Below, in pieces: positions 22,401 through 33,449 of a DNA stretch of 64,000 nt; positions within the stretch are counted from its first letter, which is position 1, and every line of letters starts with the position of its first letter. Source of the stretch: Isoetes taiwanensis (lineage: Eukaryota; Streptophyta; Lycopodiopsida; Isoetales; Isoetaceae). The stretch covers positions 10,755,317-10,819,316 of the forward strand of contig JAJEKV010000006.1 in the NCBI GenBank assembly GCA_021234155.1, in the 5' to 3' direction. A model generated the notes under the pieces. The model searched no databases. It was given only the letters and a program-made list of their open reading frames with translations, and was not told where the DNA came from. The translations under genes were made by a program, and so were the position numbers.

Positions 22401-23588
22401 TTTAGCCCATGCATTCATACTGGGACTATTTTCAGCATCGTTGAGAGAGGCCATATATTGCCTAAAAGGCCTGCAGAAAGCCTCCTTCCCCAACCATGAC
22501 GTGTTGAATTTAAAGGGCACATTCCCACTCTTCCTAACAGTAGGGATGTTTTCAAAGATCAGACTTTGGGGGACATGATCGGAATGTGAGAAAGCAAGCT
22601 CCCCTTCCACATAACATTTCTCCATGAAATGCGCTGACCTATTGGCCATATAGAATCTATCCAGGAGGCAATAGACTTGAGCATGTCCCTTTTGCTTATT
22701 CGACCAGGAAAAAGTGGCATTTGAAGGTGGGACAAGGGCAAGCCCGACCGTGTTCAACAATGAATTCCAAGTAGTTTCTTCAGCATTTAAAAGATTTCGA
22801 TGCAATCCGATCTTCTGATCCCATACATCAGTCATATTTAAGTCACCCCCCAGGATCCAATTATCAATATCATCCCCATGTTGACCGATCCAGCTTTCTA
22901 TTTCTTTCCACATGACTGCTCTTTCAGCCGGCTTGTTAGATGCATATACATTAACCAATCCCCACATACATTCATTATTTTCAAATATGATTGCTTGCCA
23001 GCGACCATCCCTACCGGCATATTGTGAGCGTTGTATTTGACTTTTCCAAAGAATACTGGTACGGGTTGGTTCCCCTAGCCGCACAGCTAAATGAGGAGTA
23101 GGGTAAAAGCATGTTAGGGTGTACCACTTTTGGAACCTGCAAAAGTACATACACTAGGTACTTCAGCACTGGGTACTTTCTCATTTTTCTTTTCATTAAA
23201 ACTAATACAAAAATCCAAAATAAAAGTCAAGGACATGGTAATATTCAAAGTTAAGGTAAAGATAATGCTATTGGAGACCAATATGTATATAAAAAGTTCT
23301 AAAACATACCTTATATTGAGATATTATGCAGGTACCTAGTACCCAGTCCTGGCTACCTTTTTAGGTACCTTTTTGGTCACTAAATAATACTTTTTAAGGG
23401 ACACCCTAACATGCTTTTACCCAGTAGTCGTTGCCTACCCAACTGCCAATTGATCTCGCCTCAAAATCCGGGAGGCGATGCTCCTGAATGAGCACAATAT
23501 CAGCCTTCAAGGACCTTATATCTGCTAAAACTCTTGCACGTTTTAGAGCACCTTTTATTCCACGAAGGTTCCAAGAGACTATTTTCAT
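19424..23588 (-). pseudogene. L1-type LINE ORF2 (endonuclease-RT-zf-RVT), left copy
   Basis: Starts MKIVSWNLRGIKGALKRARV at 23588 (AP endonuclease; Asn and Glu of IVSWN and IQEHRLPD). Later pieces: WILGGDLNMTDVWDQK and SHSDHVP (endonuclease C-terminus), the RT core with FLPGRHILDNYLAA, LIKMDFRKAYDSLRW and SRQGCPLAPYLFLIMAN, then the tail GRVTVANAVL, and zf-RVT CPLGCQVRESVGHLFFCPS ending at 19424. The catalytic YADD is changed to DLDD near 21150 (right copy has YADD). MITE-2 splits the endonuclease. Several frameshifts. Not active as written. Confidence 0.9.
23101..23422. mobile_element. MITE-2, 322 bp, TSD AGTA
   Basis: Same family as MITE-1, with identical terminal repeats and only scattered internal changes. 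Flanked by AGTA at 23097-23100 and 23423-23426. The right LINE copy near 28846-28856 reads gaggagtagtcg without the element, giving an exact empty site. It lies inside the endonuclease domain of the left LINE. Confidence 0.95.
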
Positions 23589-24209
23589 AGAAGAATGTGT
23601 ATAACTGACACTGTACAGGCGCACCTTTCTCCTATGATGAGGACCCCGCTAAGCAGTTCTGACAACGGGTGTGGGTCTCCTCTGGCAAGGCCCACTTTCA
23701 TAACTGAAAAAGGTACCTTGGTCCGCTTCCAAGAGTACCTGGGCCATAGTTGCGCACCTTTGTCCCTTAACTTCTTTAGGGACATATAATATTCGACTAT
23801 TAAAATAGCCCTTCTATATCCCAAAACCAAGTGTTGACTTTGGAGAGCATGCACATACCTTGAGAATTGAAGGATCCCCAAAGCTCCCAAGATGGCATAG
23901 CCCGACCCAAGATTACCACCTTTGTTCCATCCAATGTACCAGGAGTACCCATCATTATCACCATTATGTCCTATTGGTAGCCTTGACCCCAATCTGAATG
24001 GACCCATTCTTCCACATTTGAGAGTAGGCCAAACTCCATTGTTCACATGTAAGACAAGGCACCCATAATTGTACCCTTCATAGTAAGTTGTCCCCTTTCT
24101 GACCGAGGAGTAGAGGACACCATAGATTCCCCCATAAGTGTGAAACATGCAATAATAAAATTGAATATGCTACTAAAAACATGCAATATGAAATTTGTCC
24201 CAAAATTAA

Positions 24210-24917
24210 GACATAAACTTGAATGATGGTTATCTGTTATTGTTTGTGATAGATGATCCCCTAACACAGGGCCCTTCCATGCCTTCTTCAACTGTGGGGC
24301 GTGGACAGGGAACTCATATGTTTGATGCTCTTATTCAAAACATTCTTCTTTTAACATTTAGTGCTGTTTTTACATCAGGTGCCCACAATGGTAGCACCAT
24401 TTCTTTCCATGGTGCAGATCGCTTCATTTCTCAGCCCAAACTCTTGAGCAACTCTTCATTTCTCAGCCTTCTCTCATTTGTTCCAAACTCTTATCAGAAT
24501 CTAGACCTCTGTACCATCTTATCAGAATCTAGACCTCGGTACCTGCCCTCAACAGGCCAATGAATTTCGAAATTGGAGTTATGCAGCAGACTCGAGCCAG
24601 GTGGGCAACTTGTCGAAGCAAATTTCCAAGAATTGGTAATTATTCCTCTGTACTGCATCCACCCGAATGTGCCTTTGGGGATTTCTCGCTTCTGCCAGGC
24701 CACATGATTCATTTGCCAATCAATTCTGGAGCTTCTCCGCCGAATCCTCCTTCTAACATAACTCGATTGGCCTATCCTCAATGAATGTGCTTCAAAAGCA
24801 TCTGATCCTCAACTCTTTGCCATTCGATCCCCTTTTCGATCAACTGTGCAATCCATGTCGGGGTTACCTTATCCTGGTATCCCCATATTTCTTGTATTTC
24901 CTAACCTATTACCTAAG

Positions 24918-24920
<3 letters not shown>
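24210..24920. other. Flank 3' of the LINE, right copy
   Basis: Near-identical to 18480-19190; small differences such as a gtgctg for gtctttg change near 24361. No gene identified. Confidence 0.6.

Positions 24921-24979
<59 letters not shown>
24921..24979 (-). other. LINE poly(A) tail, right copy (59 nt)
   Basis: An uninterrupted run of 59 T on the plus strand. Such a long pure tract is usual for a young LINE insertion, or may be inflated by sequencing. Confidence 0.9.
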
Positions 24980-24984
<5 letters not shown>

Positions 24985-25195
24985 TAAGAGTATGTATGTA
25001 TTAAGATATAAGATAAAGTACATCATATCCCCATATAAGGGGAGAAAAAGTGTAGCCAGATATTGTGTACTCAAGGTAATATCACCTCTTCTTCCCCACC
25101 ATGTGGGTACTATAAGGGAGATCACCTGTCTTCACCATATGGTGGGTACTACAGAGTGATTTCACTCCTTTTCCACATTTGGAACCCCACAACAC

Positions 25196-28100
25196 TTAGC
25201 TCGGTATTGCTAAGACACTTGCCACCTCATTATTAGCATCAGTTGCATCCGCGGTATTTCTATTGAGCCAATGACAGCTAAAGAAGGAATAGAACCCTTC
25301 AAGAGTCCCTAGTCTGTCTATCTCTCTGTTATATCTTACACCATTCTGTCGATGATGTGACAGAGCCATTAATGCAACTTCCAGATTAAAATAGTTTTTC
25401 AGTCTTGTTATGCAGATCGCAGATCCCCCAATAGCTATATCACAGCGGTGCTTCCAGATCACCCAGAGTGCAATATTAAGGAGCGAGGCGTCTATACAGT
25501 TTCTATCCAGTGCTATAACCAAATCAGGCCAAACTAGTTGGTGCATAGATATACCAATGATGGGGCTTACCCAAAGCCAGAACTCTGCAATCGATGGACA
25601 GAAGAAAAGGTGTCCAACCGACTCCCGCACCTGACATCCAAGTGGGCATTTATCATCACCATTCATATGTCTGATATAGAGGTTCTCATTTGTACTCAGC
25701 CCACCCTGCAGGGCTAGTCATCTAAAGAACTGAATCTTCTTAGAACAGAGAGATTTCCAAGAGTTAGCTAGGATTTATTTTGTCATCACGTGACCCAAAC
25801 TAAGCCTTGTCTCAGCCCTCAGAGGCGTATCCATACGAAGAGATCGATAAATCCTGGCGACACTATAGATCATTTGTCCATCAAGTAGCCAGTTTTCTTG
25901 CGGTCCAGTGACCCCTGACACATTCCTGACTCTCGAGAGGATCTCTCGAAGAACTGCCTTGTCCCCTTCCCCAGTGGAGGGGACTTTACTCTTGAACTTG
26001 GTCCAGCTAATCCACCTACCACTCTCCCATAAGTGTTGCAACTGTGTGATTCCTGATCTCTTCCATTTAATGAAGATACGAGGATGGGAAAGAGCTAAGG
26101 GGAGTCCATCTACATCCCGGATGTTCGGTGTTCCAAAGATACTAAACCCTCCTGCTTCCCTTAGAGGGATCATAGGGGTAAAAGCATGCTGCACTTTCAT
26201 CCATGCTTGCAGAATCCTTCTCATGACAGGAGATGTCCCTGGAGCTATCTTAAAGCTGTAGTACATGGCTCCAAGCTCGTCCCTAGGGAGGGAAGGCTTA
26301 CCTAGTAACTTACCTTGCTTCAGCCCAAGAGGGACCACTAACCTTAGAGCGGAGGAGATGGCTCATTCGGAGAGTTCTCCGGACAAATTTAGCTGAGAGT
26401 TCGAGCTTGTGCGAAGGGATCCTTGCAACCCAAGCCTCCATCCTTCTTGTCTCGACATAGTTCAGACCAAGCTACCTTGGCCATACCCCCCCAAATGAAT
26501 TTCCGGATTATAACTTGCATTTGGTCATAAATACCTTTTTGGGCCACCATAACAGATGAATAGTAAATATGCGAGGCAGCAAGAACCGCATTGGCTACTG
26601 TAACTCTCCCAGATGTAGCCAAGGTCTTGGAAGACCACATTGCCACCTTTTTCCTGAGCTTGTCCAAGATAGGGGCCCATAAGCCCTTCATACTATCAGA
26701 AAGAGCAAGGGGGAGTCCGAGGAGTTTAACTGACTCTCCATTTGCACTACAGGAAACCCCAACCCTCTAGCTCTCGGATCAATATCAGTATCCAGAGGAC
26801 TGAACATTTGTTGGCATTGAGGCCTATTCCTGAAATGACCTCAAAAGAGAGTAGGATATGACGAAATGACTGAAAACTATCATCGTCATACCTGAGGAAC
26901 ATAAAGGTATCGTCAGCATACTGCATGATTGTCAGCTTCTCTGTACCTTCAGGGAAGGCCAGTCCTTCCAAGTTCCCGTCAAGCATCTTCAGCTGAACCA
27001 TTTTAGTTAGCAGATTCGCCATAATAAGAAATAAGTATGGTGCCAATGGGCAACCTTGCCTGATACCCTTCCTAAGATCAAACATTCCTGTAGGCTGACC
27101 ATTGACTAGCACAGAAGCAGATGCTAGATTATTCATCCCCATAGCCAAACTCACAAACTGTGTATCAAAACCCATGTGACTCAATGAATCATATGCTTTC
27201 CTGAAATCCATTTTGATAAGGACACAGTTTTGCTTAGAGGCACGGCACCAGTGCATTCCTTCTCTGGCTGCCAAATAGTTGTCCAGGATGTGTCTGCCTG
27301 GTAAGAATGCAGACTGTTCTTTCCCAATAATTCTATTGAGAATGGGCTTCAGTCGGTTAGTAATGACCTTCATAACCACTTTGTACAAACTGTTTGTGAG
27401 AGCAATAGGTCTCCACTCCCCAAGGACCTGAGGTCTGGAGACTTTTGGGATTAGAGTAATAAATCCAGCTGCCAGAGCATTGGGTGTAGAGAACTAGAGG
27501 TCCAAGCTCCTCGGACACTGACTCGGTTGAAGTCATATCAAGCACATCCCGTAACTCAACAAAGAATGCGGGGAAACCTCCCGTCCAGGGGACTTTCCGG
27601 TTACCCGATGAACAAAGGGTTTTATGGATCTCATCTCCCTCGGGGGTGCTTGAGTAAGCTGATTTTCTTCTCTAGTGACCGAGTCACTCCAGGTCAATTC
27701 CGGGTCATCCAAGAAGCAATCTCACGAGTGGTATGATGAGGGAAGGGGTCTTCCGAAATTGTTTCTCAAAGCTTCCTCTAATATAGGGCCGAGATCTCTT
27801 GGGGGTCTTCTAATGTATGTGAATTATCATCCTTGATTGAAGAAATGCTATTACCTGATAGTCTCGCCCCGGCCATCCTAAAAAAGCATTTTGAGTTTTC
27901 GTGATCCGCCTCTGCATACCACTTGGTTTTGGAACGAACCGCTGCACCTCTGGCTTCAACTTCTTCAATTGCCTTAGCCTTCCCTTCGAATTCTTCCTCC
28001 AGCAACTGCATATCAATGTCGTGTGGATGCACTAGGAGTTCCTGCTTAATCAGCCTCAACTGATTGTACACCTCATTCTTCTCTCTTTTGAATTCTAGAG

Positions 28101-29013
28101 CTCGGTTCCTGCCCCACTTTTTTACCCAATTTTTCATCAAACTGAGCTTTTTAACCCATGCATTCATACTGGGACTATTTTCAGCATCGTTGAGAGAGGC
28201 AATATATGGCCTAAAAGGCATGCAGAAAGCCTCCTTCCCCAACCATGACGTGTTGAATTTAAAGGGCACATTCCCACTCTTCCTAGCAGTAGGGATGTTT
28301 TCAAAGATCAGACTTTGGGGAACATGATCGGAATGCGAGAAAGCAAGCTCCCCTTCCACGTAACATTTCTCCATGAAACGTGCTGATCTATTGGCCATAT
28401 AGAATCTATCCAGGAGGCAATAGACTCGAGCATGTCCCTTTTGCTTATTCGACCAGGAAAAAGTGGCGTTTGAAGGTGGGACAAGGGCAAGCCCGACCGT
28501 GTTTAACAATGAATTCCAAGTAGTTTCTTCAGCATCTAGAAGATTTCGATGCAATCCGATCTTCTGATCCCATACATCAGTCATATTTAAGTCACTCCCC
28601 AGGATCCAATTATCAATATCCTCCCCCTGTTGACTAATCCAGCTTTCTATTTCTTTCCACATGACTGCTCTTTCAGCCGGCTTGTTAGATGCATATACAT
28701 TAACCAATCCCCACATACATTCATTATTTTCAAATATGATTGCTTGTCAGCGACCATCCCTACCGGCATATTGTGAGCGTTGTATTTGACTTTTCCAAAG
28801 AATACTGGTACCCCCTTTGGTTCCCCTAGCCGCACAGCTAAATGAGGAGTAGTCGTTGCCTACCCAACTGCCAATTGATCTCGCCTCAAAATCCGGGAGG
28901 CGATGCTCCTGAATGAGCACAATATCAGCCTTCAAGGACCTTATAGCTGCTAAAACTCTTGCACGTTTTAGAGCACCTTTTATTCCACGTAGGTTCCAAG
29001 AGACTATTTTCAT
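25196..29013 (-). pseudogene. L1-type LINE ORF2, right copy
   Basis: Begins MKIVSWNLRGIKGALKRARV at 29013. Readable in order: IQEHRLPDFEARSIG, WILGSDLNMTDVWDQK, FSHSDHVPQSL, then the RT with EQSAFLPGRHILDNY, KMDFRKAYDSL, KGIRQGCPLAPYLFLIMANL and the intact catalytic IMQYADDTFMF (about 26925), then GRVTVANAVLAASHIYYSS and RKFIWGGMAKVAW, and the zf-RVT end CPLGCQVRESVGHLFF. The catalytic motif is kept, but frames shift near 27480-27760, near 26750 and near 26340, and a short deletion removes residues after KAYDSL. The shifts cluster where it differs from the left copy at CAG/CTG sites. Confidence 0.9.
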
Positions 29014-30251
29014 AGAAGAATGTGTATAACTGACACTGTACATGCGCACCTTTCTCCTATGATGAGGACCCCGCAAAGCAGTTCTGACAACGAGTGTGGG
29101 TCACTTTCATAACTGAAAAAGGTACCTTGGTCCGCTTCCAAGAGTACCTGGGCCGTAGTTGCGCACCTTTGTCCCTTAACTTCCTTAGGGACATATAATA
29201 TTCGACTATTAAAATAGCCCTCCCAAAACCAAGTGTTGACTTTGGAGAGCATGCACATACCTTGAGAATTGAAGGATCCCCAAAGCTCCCAAGATGGCAT
29301 AGCCCGGCCCAAGAGTACCATCTTTGTTCCATCCAATGTACCAGGAGTACCCATCATTATCATCATTATGTCCTTTTGGTAGCCTCGACCCCAATCTGAA
29401 TGGACCCATTCTTCCACATTTGAGAGTAGGTCAAACTCCATTGTTCTCATGTAAGACAAGGCACCCATAGTTGTACCCTTCATAGTAAGTTGTCCCCTTT
29501 CTGACCGAGGAGTAGAGGACACCATAGATTCCCCCATAAGTGTGCCCATAATTATTAGTTATCCCTAGTGCAGAGGGCCATGTCCCCCACCTCAGCTTGT
29601 CTTCAACTTTAAGACAAAAATCCCCTTTGTCAGCGTACTACTTCCCCCGAGGCAACCAGAATGTCGTCCGAGCTTTTTGAGTAGCCGCGACTATCCTTGT
29701 CCTCACCTCAGATGGTTGAGGGGCAAGGGCTATCCAGAAAATGATCAGACGTTGAATAATCATCACTGGAATGGACTTGCTTTGAGCATTGCAAATCTTA
29801 TAGGCAGACCCAAAAACCAAACCAAAACCATCTCCTCCGACCATTGTGCTAAACTTTTTGCCGAGATCAGGTGTGCTTAAGTCTTCAGATTGCTTATAGG
29901 TACACCGAGTATCCAATTTGTTGGCTGAGCTATGTGTCATGCAAAGTGATTGTACACAGAGGAGGGTATAGCTATAAAATCGGAAAACTTGTATTACTGA
30001 TATCATATTACAAAATTGTGGGTTGGGCATCCAAAAAACGGTTCAGAGCCATCACTCACTAGATTCGCTTAGGGACTTAGCCCTTACAATAACATAAAGA
30101 GATAGGCCGGACCGAGCCTTCCCAGCCATTACCTTGTCTTCCCAAGTCAATGCCAATTTTAAAGACCCATCCTGAAAAAAAGGTGCCCTGTCCCTTACCG
30201 AAATCCTTTCTGAGCTCCTGCCAAAGCCTTATGCTTGAGCCCATTACCAGA
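29014..30251 (-). other. LINE linker between ORF1 and ORF2
   Basis: Sequence between the two LINE reading frames. The 29014-29543 part is also present in the left unit. Open stretches on the minus strand carry no domain I recognise; one (29638-30030) contains two short hydrophobic runs. It may hold the degraded 3' end of ORF1. Confidence 0.55.
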
Positions 30252-31604
30252 TCAAACTGCTGTGGAGCCTTCAGCCAAAGAGTGGTCATGGAAAATCTTT
30301 GCCACCGCCGATTCAAAGGCATGTTTGTTAGATTTCTTACCATTACCTTTCTTCTTCTTCTTATTGTCAATGACATGAGGATTAAGTGATTCGAAATCCT
30401 CCGGAACCTGAGTAGACAAGCCCTCAGCAGAGGGCAAGCCATCCGAGCCACTTACAAAGGTGTAGTTCTCCTCCTGATATGGTGCAGCCGGACCATTAGA
30501 TGAATGGTGTGCTTCCACCAACAACCCAGTTTGTTGCTCAGCAGCAGATGGATCACCGGGGCTGGATTCAGCGGGCTTGGGGTCCTTGGGATCTTCCCCC
30601 ACAACCTTACAAGAGTCTATGGCTGCCTTAACCGCAGCCTGATATCTCTCTTGTAAAAAAAGCACCTTCTTCAGCTCATTCTGTATTGGTTCAGAGAGCT
30701 TTTGAAGATGGAGTGAAGCTCCGGACTGTAGGTCCATCGACTTAGGAGAAGTCAGTTGATCTATGACTTCAGAATGCAGACCTGTCTCACTGGCTTCAAG
30801 GGAGCCATTATGTGCCTTCTCTGGGGGCTTAGCACCAGTCTGTTCTTCACCAATGAAGCCACCACCACCACTAAGTGGGTCAGAACCCCAGGGCTGCGCA
30901 GTCTGATTGAGCGCTACATTGGAAGAGGAGCCCCTCATTCTGCGGGATTTAGAGACTCTTGTGAACCCATCTTCCGCATCTGCCAAAGCCACAGATTTCC
31001 CCTTTATATCAGAGAAGGTCTCAGGAGTAGGAGCAGGGACACAAATGGCGCCTGGATGCACCAGAGAACCACAGATATGGCATGGCAGGGGGAGGCCAGA
31101 GACCTGTAGCTTAAATACAATTTTTTCATTGTCGAAGCCTTTAAAAACCAGAGATTGTGGAATGGGTTTGAAGATGTTGGCTGACACACAAACTTTTGGG
31201 GCTTCTTCGCTACTGTCACCCATCGAGACAAGCTCTCCTAGAGGGGAGACTATGATTTTAAAGGCTTTCTCTGTCCAAAACTCTGAGCTGAGGGTGGCAA
31301 GCGAGATCCACAGGGGGTAGAATAAAGCATCAGGCTTCGTGGAGTCGAATCTGGGCCGCCAGCGCTGGAGCAGAACTTGACCGTTAGGACAAGTGATGAT
31401 ACCTTTCTTAAAAAGAAGATCAACGTCTCTTTCAGATGAGAAGGAGACAAGAACATATAGATTCCCAAGAGGCTGCAGCCTTAGAAGGCTTTGACCTCGA
31501 CAGACCCGCTGCACCACCTTCTTAATTTCTGCTAAAGAGGGATTCCCTCTAATAATCTTGGCTATCAGCCCAAGATTACTAAGGTGACGGGTTCTGTTCG
31601 CCAC
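30252..31604 (-). CDS. LINE ORF1, Gag-like RNA-binding protein (450 aa)
   Basis: Nucleic-acid-binding chaperone of plant L1 elements that coats the LINE RNA. Uninterrupted 450-codon frame from ATG at 31604. The N-terminal 170 residues have the DUF4283 pattern (IIRGNPSLAEIKKVV, LYVLVSFSSERDVDLLFKKG, WISLATLSSEFW, with IPQSLVFKGFDNEKIVFKL close behind), then a zinc knuckle CHICGSLVHPGAIC (CX2CX4HX4C) at about residue 189-202, then a long low-complexity Ser/Pro/Glu tail with a Lys run KKKKKGNGKKSNK near the end. It lies upstream of ORF2 of the right LINE, so this element is nearly full length (about 6.7 kb). Confidence 0.85.
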   Translation of the reverse strand: MANRTRHLSNLGLIAKIIRGNPSLAEIKKVVQRVCRGQSLLRLQPLGNLYVLVSFSSERDVDLLFKKGIITCPNGQVLLQRWRPRFDSTKPDALFYPLWISLATLSSEFWTEKAFKIIVSPLGELVSMGDSSEEAPKVCVSANIFKPIPQSLVFKGFDNEKIVFKLQVSGLPLPCHICGSLVHPGAICVPAPTPETFSDIKGKSVALADAEDGFTRVSKSRRMRGSSSNVALNQTAQPWGSDPLSGGGGFIGEEQTGAKPPEKAHNGSLEASETGLHSEVIDQLTSPKSMDLQSGASLHLQKLSEPIQNELKKVLFLQERYQAAVKAAIDSCKVVGEDPKDPKPAESSPGDPSAAEQQTGLLVEAHHSSNGPAAPYQEENYTFVSGSDGLPSAEGLSTQVPEDFESLNPHVIDNKKKKKGNGKKSNKHAFESAVAKIFHDHSLAEGSTAV

Positions 31605-33112
31605 CTCTGGAATACGAACAGAAAGGGTGCATTCCTCCGATTCATCAACAATTTAAGCCAAAATTTTCCAACATTACGAGGTTATATTATCTCGGTATCC
31701 TCGTATTTCATTTAGACCTCCTTCGAGGCATTCAGAGTTGGTTCAGGCAAGGGATGATATCTCAACTCACTAGCCTTTGACTTTTGCGGATAATCTTCAG
31801 ATAAGTTTTTTATTTTAAACATTTTCTTTGGGTTATGATTTGAATAAGGTTAAGTTTATTTTTGCATTTTTTTGTTAGGCTTATTGCGAAGTTTATAGTT
31901 TAGAAGGGCTTTAACATGTTACTGGTTTTTATGGCATAGTGTGAATTATGCCATGCGAATATTCTCATTTATTCCTCCGGGATTTCTTACCATATTACTA
32001 TCTTAAATTTGGGTTTTACAATGTTATCACATTTAGATCTTGCTTAGCATTACACCCTGGCGTCCATGCTAGTCTGCACACAACTTGAGGTCCCCAGTCC
32101 TCTGTATGGGCATTCGATCTTTTTTTCTTTTTTAGATCTAGTATGCTCCCCTTGTTATTATCTTTCCTCGTCAATATTTTTCTTGATCTTGTTCAACTCA
32201 CTAGTTTTACGGAGAAGCCTTGGCAGAGATTTGTGCTATTTTGCCGTTACCTTTCTGAGTTCCAAATCGTACCTCTACTCTCTGCCATTCTTATACCAAC
32301 TTGCACCCTGAGGTTCGTATCTACACCTAAATTTGTAGCTTGATTTCCCTTCTGTCCCCTTGTCTAGTGCTTGCCTCTTGCCATTAGACTGCTGGACTTC
32401 AGGCATTGGTAATACCTAGCCTAGGGCAAATTTTTTAGTCGGTAACTTATGAGTTTGACATCTTGCAAATGGAATTAAAGGTTATATTGGAATTGTTTTT
32501 CCTTGTGAAAATTGCATTTAGGATATGTTGGGTCTCTTATCTACTCATTTATTCACACCTGCTATTAAACGGTCTCACATTAGTTTCTTATTGGGATTTT
32601 ATATTTTTGCTATGTTCCTTCATGTACCCTATTTTGCTAGACATCGGGGAGATCGTCTTTAAGGTTGAGTTGTCTTTACGGGCAATCTTCCAACCCTTCT
32701 GCTAACATTCGCATATTGTTTAGTTAGAATTATATCCTACCCTTGACCATAACTTCGGTCAATATTGCCTTTGCTTTCCACGTAAATTTTCCTTGATATA
32801 GCACTTCTCTTTATTCTGAACCCTAAGTTCCAACTTGCTTGTGATTTTGACATTGATATCGATTTTGCCTTGTTCTCACCATTGATCTCTCCACTCTTGT
32901 TCCCACATAGCCATCCAGACCATATCCATCTCCACCCTTCTGTCAACCTAGACCACTTCCTCTTTGGAGGACTTCTTGGTGGTCTACCAATTTTGCAAAA
33001 AGATCATTTCTTTTGAGCCCCATAGCATTATTTTACAATTGTCCATAAGTTTGTTGGATGTGGCCCATTTGTAGGGACAACATGTGTTCTTCTCGAATTT
33101 GACACTAGAAAC

Positions 33113-33151
33113 AACTCCCTCTCTCTCCCTCCCTCCCTCCCTCCCTCCCCC
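33113..33151. repeat. CTCC/CCCT microsatellite
   Basis: Short CT run followed by about five perfect CTCC units and a C run. It lies 20 bases left of MITE-3. Confidence 0.9.
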
Positions 33152-33174
33152 CTATGTGTGGTTGATCTTTACAT

Positions 33175-33449
33175 GGGTAAGAGCATGTTAGGGCCTACAT
33201 GTTTTGGAAACTACCTGGAAAATACTCTGGGTAGTCAAAGATGATGATATATTTGAGTTCTTAACATCTTCTTGACATCACAAAGTACCTTACAACATGT
33301 ATGTACTACTACTCTTGAACATAACACAATTTCTTTTAGTCAATCTTGTAGTCTAGGTACTTTAAAATACAATTATGTACTTGCACAGAAGTACACAGAA
33401 AAGTACCTTTTTGGTAATTTTTTATGTAGGCCTTAACATGCTTTCACCC
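33175..33449. mobile_element. MITE-3, 275 bp, TSD ACAT
   Basis: Ends GGGTAAGAGCATGTTAGGG and, at the other side, the inverse of GGGTGAAAGCATGTTAAGG; the terminal repeats extend to about 26 bp through GCCTACAT. Flanked by ACAT at 33171-33174 and 33450-33453. The interior is only loosely like MITE-1/2, so it is a diverged subfamily. Confidence 0.88.

Larger units (their letters stand above)
18420..24143. repeat. Tandem duplication, left unit
   Basis: Begins at ttgaatatgctactaaa and runs through a shared 3' flank, LINE 3' end, ORF2 and part of the LINE linker, ending ...cccataagtgtg. The right unit (24160-29543) has the same content in the same direction; offsets grow from about 5,729 to 5,772 and then fall to about 5,427 past the MITE, consistent with one duplication followed by small indels and a MITE insertion. 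Confidence 0.9.
24160..29543. repeat. Tandem duplication, right unit
   Basis: Direct repeat of the left unit. At its right end the LINE continues into unique linker and ORF1 sequence, so the left unit is the 5'-truncated one. A 17-base filler, aacatgcaataataaaa, sits at the junction (24144-24160) and echoes a word within the unit. Confidence 0.9.

Noticed and set aside
24781-25125. Frames with poly-Phe or poly-Lys
   Set aside because: They only read through the 59-nt poly(A) tract of the LINE.
15191-33449. MITE-1 to MITE-3 as solo LTRs
   Set aside because: Their ends are inverted repeats without TG..CA borders, and the duplications are 4 bp.
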